From assembly GCA_900539115.1 (NCBI GenBank), contig UQAQ01000016.1:1-57781 (forward strand): a stretch of DNA of 57,781 nt, read 5' to 3'. Positions within the stretch are counted from its first letter, which is position 1. Each line of letters starts with the position of its first letter. Source of the DNA: an uncultured Roseburia sp. (GTDB lineage: Bacteria; Bacillota; Clostridia; Lachnospirales; Lachnospiraceae). Of this stretch, positions 33,872-41,478 are shown in pieces. The notes under the pieces are model-generated. The model worked only from the letters and a program-made list of their open reading frames with translations, did not search any database and was not told the origin of the DNA. A program made the translations under genes and the position numbers.

Positions 33872-34573
33872 ATGCATTTTTATATTATGACTTTGTTTCC
33901 GGAAATGTTTCCGGGAATCATGGATGCCAGTATATTGGGGCGTGCAAAAGCGCAGGGACTTCTTGACTGGGAAGCGGTCAACATCCGGGACTATACATTG
34001 GACAAGCATATGAAAGTAGACGATTATCCATATGGTGGAGGTGCCGGGATGGTGATGCAGGCAGAGCCGATTTACCGCTGTTATGAGGCACTGCAGCAGA
34101 AAATGAAGCCGGAACCAAAGAAAAAACGGGTGATTTATGTTACGCCGCAGGGACATGTCTTTGACCAGAAAATGGCAGAAGATTTTGCCAAAGAAGAGGA
34201 ACTCGTCTTTTTGTGCGGGCATTACGAGGGTGTGGATGAACGCGTGCTGGAAGAAATTGTAACAGACTATGTTTCCATCGGAGATTATGTGCTTACCGGC
34301 GGAGAGCTGCCGGCGATGGTTATGATGGATGCGATTTCCAGACTCGTACCGGGAGTGCTGCATAACAAAGATTCGGCAGAGACAGAAAGTTTTGCAGACG
34401 GGCTTCTGGAATACCCACAGTACACGAGACCGGAAGAATATCATGGGAAAAAAGTGCCGGAAGTGCTGCTGTCCGGCCATCATAAAAATATTGAGGCGTG
34501 GCGGCTGGAACGGTCATTGGAACGTACCAAAAAGTACCGTCCGGACTTGTATGAAGAATATTTGCAAAGATAA
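33872..34573 (+). CDS. trmD: tRNA (guanine37-N1) methyltransferase
   Basis: Makes m1G37 in tRNAs, preventing +1 frameshifts. 233 residues. SPOUT trefoil-knot motifs: FYIMTLFPEMFPGIMDASILG, DDYPYGGGAGMVMQAEP, LCGHYEGVDERV, and SIGDYVLTGGELPAMVMMDA with the SAM-binding knot. Length normal. In many Firmicutes rplS follows; here a hairpin and hisB follow instead. Confidence 0.97.
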   Translation: MHFYIMTLFPEMFPGIMDASILGRAKAQGLLDWEAVNIRDYTLDKHMKVDDYPYGGGAGMVMQAEPIYRCYEALQQKMKPEPKKKRVIYVTPQGHVFDQKMAEDFAKEEELVFLCGHYEGVDERVLEEIVTDYVSIGDYVLTGGELPAMVMMDAISRLVPGVLHNKDSAETESFADGLLEYPQYTRPEEYHGKKVPEVLLSGHHKNIEAWRLERSLERTKKYRPDLYEEYLQR

Positions 34574-34598
34574 AAGAGAAAGTTTATGACTTTCTCTT
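34574..34598 (+). terminator. Hairpin after trmD
   Basis: AAGAGAAAGT (34574-34583) pairs perfectly with ACTTTCTCTT (34589-34598) over a five-base loop. No T-run follows, so it is a weak terminator or an mRNA 3'-end stabiliser. The following 76 bases are AT-rich and may hold the hisB promoter, but I see no convincing hexamer pair. Confidence 0.55.
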
Positions 34599-34674
34599 GC
34601 ATTATGTATAAAAAAATGATAAAATAAATTAGAATATTTAGACATACTTTACAATTTGCAAGGAGGACATCACT

Positions 34675-35262
34675 GTGGGAAGACGTGCATGCTGCAAACG
34701 TGAGACAAAAGAAACACGGATCGAGATTACATTGGATATAGATGGAACCGGAAAATACAATGTTCATACGGGAATCGGTTTTTTTGATCATATGCTGGAG
34801 GGATTTTCCAGACATGGTCTGTTTGATCTGGATATCCAGGTTCATGGAGATATCGAAGTGGACGCACATCACACAGTGGAAGACACCGGAATTGTGCTTG
34901 GTCAGGCATTTAAAGAGGCATTGGGAAACAAAGAAGGCATTGCCCGCTTTGGGTATTTTATCCTTCCGATGGACGATGCTCTTGTGCTGGCATCATTGGA
35001 TATATCCGGACGGATGTATTTTGACTTTGAAGCGGAACTTCCGGCAGAACGCCTTGGAACGATGGAAACAGAGACAGTACGGGAATTTTTTATGGGATTT
35101 GCTTCCGGACTGGGAATGAACTTACATATCCGCCAGATGGCAGGCATGAATACACATCATATTGTGGAGGCCATGTTTAAGGCGGTTGCGAAAGCCATGG
35201 ATCAGGCAGTTCGTGTGGACGAACGCATTCAGGGCGTATTGTCTACCAAAGGAACACTGTAA
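34675..35262 (+). CDS. hisB: Imidazoleglycerol-phosphate dehydratase
   Basis: Sixth step of histidine synthesis. 195 residues with the two metal-binding histidine clusters: TGIGFFDHMLEGFSRHG, EVDAHHTVEDTGI, and in the second half AGMNTHHIVEAMFKAVAKA. GTG start at 34675 with AAGGAGG about 10 bases upstream. The first ten residues (GRRACCKRET) include an unusual Cys-Cys. No HisB-N phosphatase domain. Followed 14 bases later by the HisIE-type gene. Confidence 0.96.
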   Translation: MGRRACCKRETKETRIEITLDIDGTGKYNVHTGIGFFDHMLEGFSRHGLFDLDIQVHGDIEVDAHHTVEDTGIVLGQAFKEALGNKEGIARFGYFILPMDDALVLASLDISGRMYFDFEAELPAERLGTMETETVREFFMGFASGLGMNLHIRQMAGMNTHHIVEAMFKAVAKAMDQAVRVDERIQGVLSTKGTL

Positions 35263-35276
35263 AGGAGGGGGTACTC

Positions 35277-36518
35277 ATGAGTTACAAAAAAATAATTCCT
35301 TATATCAATGGTGAAAATGAGCTTGCCGCCAATGTTGTCATGCAGGCAGAGCAGTATTGTTTTGCAGGTGCGGATGCATTGTTTTTATATAATTATTCGA
35401 AGATAGAAGCAGAGCGGGAAGAGTTTCTTGCCACCTTAAAAGAAGTGGCAGAGAAGATCGACATTCCTTTTATGGCAGGGATGTATATGGGACGCTTTGA
35501 AGATGCAAAAAAAGTGTTTTATACCGGAGCGGAAAAAATTGTTGTAAAATATGACCTTGTAAAGGACGAAAGCCTTTTAAAAGAGATGATTGCCCGCTTT
35601 GGGTCCGATAAGATTTTGGTTGAAGTGGATGCAGATATTGATTTTGACAAGATCCCGTTTCATGTAGATACCCTTCTTGTTAAACATGTGGATATTGATG
35701 CGGAATTTGAACGTAAGATGACGCGCGCCGGAAAACGGATTATTGTTCGTGACAGCCTGCTTCGCAACGATTTGGAAAATTTACTTAAATTGGAAAAAGT
35801 AGAAGGGGTATCCACAAATTATTATTTAGGAAAAGAGTTATTTAAGATAAAGAAAACGATGAAAGAAGCAGGAATCAATGTAAATACATTTGAATCTGCG
35901 ATTGACTTTTCTGAGTTTAAACTGGACGACCATGGCTTGATTCCTTGTATCGCTCAGGATTACAAGACCGGAGAAGTTTTGATGCTTGCCTATATGAATG
36001 AGCAGTCTTTTGCGGCAACTTGCGCGACAGGACGCATGACGTATTTTAGCAGAAGCCGTCAGGAACTGTGGTGCAAAGGAGATACTTCCGGACATTATCA
36101 ATATGTCAAGGAACTTCGTCTGGACTGCGATCATGATACTCTTTTGGCAAAAGTGCATCAGGTTGGAGCAGCCTGTCATACGGGAGCGCGCAGTTGTTTC
36201 TTTAATGAATTGGCGAAAAAAGAATACAATTCGAGCAATCCGTTAATGATATTAAATGATGTTTTTGAAACGATCGCAGATCGGAAAAAGCATCCAAAAG
36301 AAGGATCTTATACCAATTATTTATTTGATAAAGGAATCGATAAGATACTGAAAAAATGCGGAGAAGAAGCCACAGAAATTGTGATTGCGGCAAAAAATCC
36401 GGATTCCGAAGAATTAAAATATGAAATTTCCGACTTTTTATATCATATGATGGTTTTGATGGCCCAATGCGGACTGGATTGGGATGATGTGATCAAAGAG
36501 TTGGCAAATAGGCACTAG
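35277..36518 (+). CDS. hisIE: HisIE with an extra HisF/HisA-like N-terminal domain
   Basis: 413 residues, about twice the length of a plain HisIE. Residues 210-318 are phosphoribosyl-AMP cyclohydrolase (HisI: GLIPCIAQDYKTGEVLMLAYMN, SRSRQELWCKGDTSGH, LDCDHDTLLAKVHQ, CHTGARSCFF); residues 322-413 are phosphoribosyl-ATP pyrophosphatase (HisE: GSYTNYLFDKGIDKILKKCGEE, in part, then EISDFLYHMMVLM). The first 205 residues resemble a HisF/HisA barrel (KIIPYINGE, GADALFLYNYS, FEDAKKVFYTGAEKIVVKY) but lack the first catalytic aspartate (CLDV of HisF is PYIN here), so this part is probably non-catalytic or altered. ATG at 35277, AGGAGG upstream. Confidence 0.9.
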   Translation: MSYKKIIPYINGENELAANVVMQAEQYCFAGADALFLYNYSKIEAEREEFLATLKEVAEKIDIPFMAGMYMGRFEDAKKVFYTGAEKIVVKYDLVKDESLLKEMIARFGSDKILVEVDADIDFDKIPFHVDTLLVKHVDIDAEFERKMTRAGKRIIVRDSLLRNDLENLLKLEKVEGVSTNYYLGKELFKIKKTMKEAGINVNTFESAIDFSEFKLDDHGLIPCIAQDYKTGEVLMLAYMNEQSFAATCATGRMTYFSRSRQELWCKGDTSGHYQYVKELRLDCDHDTLLAKVHQVGAACHTGARSCFFNELAKKEYNSSNPLMILNDVFETIADRKKHPKEGSYTNYLFDKGIDKILKKCGEEATEIVIAAKNPDSEELKYEISDFLYHMMVLMAQCGLDWDDVIKELANRH

Positions 36519-36531
36519 GAGGCGTATTGTT

Positions 36532-36660
36532 ATGACATTATTGCAGGCATTTGGATATTACATCGTACGTTTGGTTTTGTACGCAGCCGTTGCGGCAGGC
36601 GGAATCGCTGTTGGAATCCGCTGGCGCAGACATAAAAATGCAAAGACGAACGAAGAATAG
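36532..36660 (+). CDS. 42-residue single-pass membrane protein
   Basis: A short gene between hisIE and pilB with a good AGGAGG at 36517-36522 and ATG at 36532. The peptide MTLLQAFGYYIVRLVLYAAV begins it; the membrane helix (about 7-31) is followed by a basic and polar tail (RWRRHKNAKTNEE). It ends 10 bases before pilB and is likely on the pilus transcript. Function unknown; similar mini-proteins of this type are common in Lachnospiraceae genomes. Confidence 0.7.
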   Translation: MTLLQAFGYYIVRLVLYAAVAAGGIAVGIRWRRHKNAKTNEE

Positions 36661-36670
36661 GTGATAGAGT

Positions 36671-38377
36671 ATGGCAGTTAGAACTCGTAAGAGATTAGGA
36701 GATATTTTAACAGAGGCAAATGTCATCACGCAGGAACAGCTGATGCAGGCATTGGCCAAACAAAAAGAGATTGGAAAACGACTCGGTGAGACACTGATCG
36801 AGATGAAACTGACCGATGAGATGGAGATTGCAGAAGCCATCGGTGAGCAGATGAAATTAAAAATTGCAAAAATCCGTGAAGCCAAATTAGCACCGGAAGT
36901 CATTGCACTTTTGCCGGAAAATATTGTGCGTAAACACAATGCTGTTCCGTTTGAAGTAGACGAAGATAATCCTAATATCCTGCGCGTGGCGATGGCGGAT
37001 CCTCTTGATATCATTGCAGTCGATGACCTTTCTATCATTACGAACATGCAGATAGAACCGATGGTTGCGACACCATCTGATATCATGTATGCGATTGAAA
37101 AGTATTATGGAAATGAGCAGTCGGCAAAACTGGCAGAAAGTTATTCTCAGGAGCGTGCCGAAAAGAGTCAGAAATTAAAAGGAAATAAAGAGGACGAGGG
37201 AAATGATGAAGTAGACAATTCCCCAATCGTACTTCTTGTTAATAAGATCATTGAGCAGGCAGTCAACGAGCGTGCCAGTGATATACATATTGAGGCATTG
37301 GAAGATCAGGTACGTGTGCGTTTCCGAATCGACGGATCGATGCAGGAAGTAATGCGGTATCCGAAAGAACTTCAGGATGCGATCGTAGCGCGTATTAAGA
37401 TCGTCAGCGGAATGAACATTTCCGAAAAACGTGCGCCACAGGACGGACGTATGACATTGATATTTAACCGGGTTGAGTATGACCTCCGTGTATCGTCTCT
37501 TCCGACGACATTTGGCGAGAAGGTCGTTATGCGTATCGCTTCGAAATCCGGATTGAATAAAGAAAAGAGTGAACTTGGTTTCCAGGAAGAAGAATTGAAA
37601 CGATTTGATAATATTCTGAAAAATCCGCATGGAATCATTTTGGTAACCGGACCTACAGGTAGTGGTAAATCTACGACACTGTATACGGTTTTGAATGAAT
37701 TAAATGGCGGTGATGTTAATATTATCACAGTAGAAGACCCTGTCGAGGCCGATGTAGATGGTATCAATCAGGTACAGGTAAATGAAAAAGCGGGACTTAC
37801 GTTTGCTTCCGCCCTTCGTTCTATCCTGCGTCAGGACCCTGACATTATCATGATCGGAGAGATTCGAGACGAGGAAACCGCAAGTATCGCCGTTAAAGCG
37901 GCTATCACAGGACACTTGGTAGTAAGTACCCTTCATACCAATAGTGCCGCATCGACGGTAACCCGTCTGGAAGACATGGGAATTGAACCTTATATGGTTG
38001 CGGATTCTGTCGTAGGAATTATCGCACAGCGACTGGTAAAACGAATCTGTCCAAAATGTCATGTTCAGAAACAGATGACGGATACCGACAAATTCCGTCT
38101 TCGTCTGCGTGGAGATTCGAATCCGATGATTTATGAACCAAATCCGGGCGGATGCGCATACTGCAACAATACCGGATATCGTGGACGTATCGGTGTTTAT
38201 GAGATCATGCCGATCACGCCGGCACTCCGTGAGGTAATCAGCCGGGGAGGCGGAGCAGAAGAAATCCAGAAAGTGGCGCTCAAAGAAGGTCTTACGACAC
38301 TGCGTCTTGGAGCAGCCAAACTGGTGTTAAAAGGAGTAACATCCATTTCAGAAGTAGAGAGAATTGCAGCAGAATAA
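36671..38377 (+). CDS. pilB: Type IV pilus extension ATPase PilB
   Basis: 568 residues. An N-terminal MshEN-type domain (about 5-150, RLGDILTEANVITQEQL; these domains can bind c-di-GMP, not tested here), then the GspE ATPase: Walker A GPTGSGKST at 327-335, VEDPVEADVDGINQVQVN, Walker B DPDIIMIGEIRDEETA, HTNSAASTVTRL, and a zinc knuckle Cys460, Cys463, Cys495, Cys498. It powers pilin polymerisation from the cytoplasm. First large gene of the pilus locus. Confidence 0.95.
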   Translation: MAVRTRKRLGDILTEANVITQEQLMQALAKQKEIGKRLGETLIEMKLTDEMEIAEAIGEQMKLKIAKIREAKLAPEVIALLPENIVRKHNAVPFEVDEDNPNILRVAMADPLDIIAVDDLSIITNMQIEPMVATPSDIMYAIEKYYGNEQSAKLAESYSQERAEKSQKLKGNKEDEGNDEVDNSPIVLLVNKIIEQAVNERASDIHIEALEDQVRVRFRIDGSMQEVMRYPKELQDAIVARIKIVSGMNISEKRAPQDGRMTLIFNRVEYDLRVSSLPTTFGEKVVMRIASKSGLNKEKSELGFQEEELKRFDNILKNPHGIILVTGPTGSGKSTTLYTVLNELNGGDVNIITVEDPVEADVDGINQVQVNEKAGLTFASALRSILRQDPDIIMIGEIRDEETASIAVKAAITGHLVVSTLHTNSAASTVTRLEDMGIEPYMVADSVVGIIAQRLVKRICPKCHVQKQMTDTDKFRLRLRGDSNPMIYEPNPGGCAYCNNTGYRGRIGVYEIMPITPALREVISRGGGAEEIQKVALKEGLTTLRLGAAKLVLKGVTSISEVERIAAE

Positions 38378-38436
38378 CCGCTGTAACGATAAAGTAAAAT
38401 GAGAAAAGTAAAATAATAAAGTAAGGAGGAAGGGGT

Positions 38437-39489
38437 ATGACACTCGATGATATTTTGTTACAGGCACGTAAAGTTGGCGCGTCTGACGTACATGTATCGG
38501 TAGGTATACCTATCAAATGCAGAATCCATGGTACTTTACAGGATCTGACAAGTGCACCATTGAACGGAGAGGACACAAAGACGTTAATTCAGCAGATGAT
38601 TCCAAAACGTCTGGTAGCGTCCTTTAATGAGACAGGAGAGGCGGATTTCTCGTATGCGATCCCGGGACATGGACGATTCCGTGTAAACGTATTTAAGCAG
38701 AAAGGCTCCATGGCTTTCGTAATCCGTCTGATCAATACAGAAATTCCGGAACCGGAAAGTCTGGGACTGACACCATCCGTTATTGACTTGGTAAATAAAA
38801 AGAGAGGACTGATCTTGGTAACCGGACCTACAGGTAGTGGTAAATCTACAACACTGGCTTCTCTGATCAATAAAATTAATGAAAATTACAGTCATCATAT
38901 CATTACATTGGAGGACCCGATCGAGTACCTGCATCAGCATAAGAAATCGATCGTCAACCAGCGTGAAATTGGTATGGATACAGATAGTTATGCCAATGCA
39001 CTTCGTGCCGCACTTCGTGAAGACCCGGATGTTATCCTCGTCGGAGAGATGCGTGACCTCGATACGATTGCCACAGCCGTAACCGCAGCCGAGACAGGTC
39101 ACCTTGTATTTTCCACGTTGCATACCATCGGTGCAGCCGCAACTATCGACCGTATTATCGACGTTTTTCCACCGCATCAGCAGCCACAGATTCGTCTGCA
39201 GCTGGCAACCCTGCTGGAATCCATTATTTCCCAGCAGTTGTTGAAGACAGCGGATGGAAAAGGTCGTGTCGCAGCATTTGAGATTCTTCATGCGAACAGC
39301 GCGATTCGTTCCCTGATCCGTGAAGGAAAGAGCCACCAGATTCCATCTATTGTACAGACAAGTCGTAAAAGCGGCATGATCACAATGGATGATTCCATCT
39401 ATGAATTGTACCAGGCTGGAAAAGTAACAAAGGATGAAGCGATTACCTTTGCTCAGGATAAAGTGGCACTGGAGAAACGATTGTTTTAA
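38437..39489 (+). CDS. pilT: Type IV pilus retraction ATPase PilT
   Basis: 350 residues. N-terminal PAS-like domain (LLQARKVGASDVHVSVG), Walker A GPTGSGKSTT about 130-139, Asp box TLEDPIEYLHQHKKSIVNQRE (in part), Walker B DPDVILVGEMRDLDT, the AETGHLVFSTLHT His box and the FPPHQQPQIRLQLA block typical of PilT. It depolymerises the pilus for retraction, so the system is probably dynamic. 35 bases around the Walker A loop are identical to pilB. AAGGAGGAAGGGGT precedes ATG 38437. Confidence 0.95.
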   Translation: MTLDDILLQARKVGASDVHVSVGIPIKCRIHGTLQDLTSAPLNGEDTKTLIQQMIPKRLVASFNETGEADFSYAIPGHGRFRVNVFKQKGSMAFVIRLINTEIPEPESLGLTPSVIDLVNKKRGLILVTGPTGSGKSTTLASLINKINENYSHHIITLEDPIEYLHQHKKSIVNQREIGMDTDSYANALRAALREDPDVILVGEMRDLDTIATAVTAAETGHLVFSTLHTIGAAATIDRIIDVFPPHQQPQIRLQLATLLESIISQQLLKTADGKGRVAAFEILHANSAIRSLIREGKSHQIPSIVQTSRKSGMITMDDSIYELYQAGKVTKDEAITFAQDKVALEKRLF

Positions 39490-39513
39490 TCGTATCGGAA
39501 GGAGGAAAGTAAT

Positions 39514-40725
39514 ATGGCTACTTATAAGTACCGTATCACGGACAAATTTGGCCGTGATAAAAAGGGAACCTTAGAGGCCGGTTCCCCAGAGGCAGCAACC
39601 GCCAAACTGAAAGGCGAAGGAGCTGTCGTGCATTCTATCGAAGAGACTACAAATGTAGAAGATGCCTCTTGGAACATAACGATCGGTAACCCGGTCAAAT
39701 TGAAAGATATTACCTTGTTCTGCCGTCAGTTCAATAGTATATTGAATGCCGGTGTAACGGTTATCGAAGGACTTAAGATGATGCAGGAATCCACCGAAAA
39801 CAAAGTTCTGCGTAAGTCCATCTACAATGTACAGGTAAACGTAGAGAAAGGCGAGACGCTTGCGAATGCCATGGCGTTGGAAGGAAAAGTATTCCCGGAT
39901 CTTCTGATCAACATGGTGGCTGCCGGTGAGGCAACCGGTAATTTGAGTGTTGCGTTTGAACGTATCTGTACGCAGTTTGAAAAAGACATGAAATTGAAGT
40001 CCATGATCACATCCGCGATGATCTACCCGGTTGTTGTGTTGGTCGTTGCCGTGATTGTTGTGATCATTCTGATGGCAAAGGTTATCCCGAGTTTCCAGGA
40101 AATCTTTGATATGCTGGAAGGACAGTTGCCATTGCCAACACGTATCGTCATCGCCGTCAGTGATTTTGTGGTTGCAAATCTTGTATGGGTAATTGGTGGT
40201 ATCATTGCAGTAATTGCATTGATTGCATATGCAAAAAACACCGAATCCGGGAAACAACTTTCTAGCCGGATGTGCTTAAAAATTCCGATTATAAAGGATT
40301 TCTCCATCAAAAATGCATCAGCAAAATTCAGTATGACGATGTCTACATTGGTTATGTCCGGTGTGCCACTGGTAGAGGCATTGGGAATCGTAGCAAATGT
40401 CGTAGAAAACCGAGTGGTGCGAAAAGTGTTAAACGATGCCCGCGAAGATGTTATGCAGGGTATCCCGATGTCGGAGCCTATTGAAGCTTCCGGGGTATTC
40501 CCGATGATGGTTCATCATATGCTTCGTATCGGAGAGGAAACCGGTAATGTAGAGCAGATGCTTGAAAAAGTAGCTGTATATTATGAAGATGAAGTCGAAA
40601 CAGCTACGAAAAACCTGACAACGGCGATGGAGCCGGCAGTTATCTGTCTGCTTGCTGTAGTGGTAGGTGGTATCGTAGGTGCGATCGTAATGCCGATGAT
40701 GCAGATTTATTCTATGGCAGGATGA
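39514..40725 (+). CDS. pilC: Type IV pilus inner-membrane platform protein PilC
   Basis: 403 residues with two T2SF domains (about 65-190 and 265-390) and three membrane helices (about 168-195, 215-240, 370-400). LFCRQFNSILNAGVTVIEGL and MTMSTLVMSGVPLVEAL are the paired family motifs. It transmits PilB/PilT rotation to pilin assembly. AAGGAGG before ATG 39514; the hairpin at 40750 follows. Confidence 0.94.
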   Translation: MATYKYRITDKFGRDKKGTLEAGSPEAATAKLKGEGAVVHSIEETTNVEDASWNITIGNPVKLKDITLFCRQFNSILNAGVTVIEGLKMMQESTENKVLRKSIYNVQVNVEKGETLANAMALEGKVFPDLLINMVAAGEATGNLSVAFERICTQFEKDMKLKSMITSAMIYPVVVLVVAVIVVIILMAKVIPSFQEIFDMLEGQLPLPTRIVIAVSDFVVANLVWVIGGIIAVIALIAYAKNTESGKQLSSRMCLKIPIIKDFSIKNASAKFSMTMSTLVMSGVPLVEALGIVANVVENRVVRKVLNDAREDVMQGIPMSEPIEASGVFPMMVHHMLRIGEETGNVEQMLEKVAVYYEDEVETATKNLTTAMEPAVICLLAVVVGGIVGAIVMPMMQIYSMAG

Positions 40726-40749
40726 TGGAAAACTAGCGAAAATTATAAT

Positions 40750-40784
40750 GTAAGACAGGTAGAGATGCCTGTCTTATGTTTTAT
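40750..40784 (+). terminator. Terminator after pilC
   Basis: TAAGACAGG (40751-40759) pairs with CCTGTCTTA (40768-40776) followed by TGTTTTATAG. It divides the motor genes from the pilin genes. Confidence 0.75.
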
Positions 40785-40815
40785 AGTAGAGTGATTTTGG
40801 AAAAGAGGAGATAAG

Positions 40816-41448
40816 ATGGTTCAATCAAGAAAGATAAAATTATTTTTGACAGCAATTATAATTTCAGTAGTGATGACTCTTTTGCCGCTTCAAACAGAGG
40901 CAAAAGATAAGATATACCTAAATAGGACAGAAATAATATTAAATGTTGGACAAACAAAGAAACTATCTTTAATAAGCAACAAAAAGAGTGTTAAAAAGAA
41001 GGTAAAATGGACAAGCGAAAATAAGAAAAGGGTTTCTGTTGATAGAAAAGGCGTAGTTCGTGCACTTCGTTCAGGAAAAGCCAAAATAACGGCAAAGTAT
41101 CAAGGGAAAAAATATGCTTGTATTGTCGTTGTAAAAAACAAAAGACAGTCAGAGGCGGCTGCACCGCTGCAAACACCGAAACGGATTACGTTTCGAAACG
41201 AAAGCTTGTTAAGGGAGCATTTTGACAAACACGGAAAAGAGATGGGATTTACCAATGCAAAGGCGTATGAACAGGCTGCCGCTGCGGTGGTTACAAATCC
41301 TTTGTCATTACATAAATTAGAGGCAGAAGATAATGATGACGTATATTATTTGGAAAGCACCAATGAATTTGTTATCGTATCAACAGACGGTTATATAAGA
41401 ACATACTTTAAGCCGGATAAAGGAAAAGCGTATTTTGACCAACAATAG
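40816..41448 (+). CDS. Secreted protein with BIG2 domain and toxin-like C-terminal domain
   Basis: 210 residues. Signal peptide (1-29, ending TEA), one BIG2 Ig-like domain (about 31-108, IILNVGQTKKLSLI ... GVVRALRSGKAKITAKY), a short linker, then a C-terminal domain from about 128: LLREHFDKHGKEMGF, NAKAYEQAA, then STNEFVIVSTDGYIRTYFKP. The last pattern resembles, from memory, the BECR-fold ribonuclease domains found at the ends of CdiA-type polymorphic toxins and phage head proteins. If so, a nuclease is displayed or released. No obvious immunity gene lies next to it: the neighbour converges. It interrupts the pilus locus and has its own ribosome binding site (GAGGAG). Confidence 0.65.
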   Translation: MVQSRKIKLFLTAIIISVVMTLLPLQTEAKDKIYLNRTEIILNVGQTKKLSLISNKKSVKKKVKWTSENKKRVSVDRKGVVRALRSGKAKITAKYQGKKYACIVVVKNKRQSEAAAPLQTPKRITFRNESLLREHFDKHGKEMGFTNAKAYEQAAAAVVTNPLSLHKLEAEDNDDVYYLESTNEFVIVSTDGYIRTYFKPDKGKAYFDQQ

Positions 41449-41478
41449 TCAAAAGGAAAAGAGAAGACGAGGGGGAAG

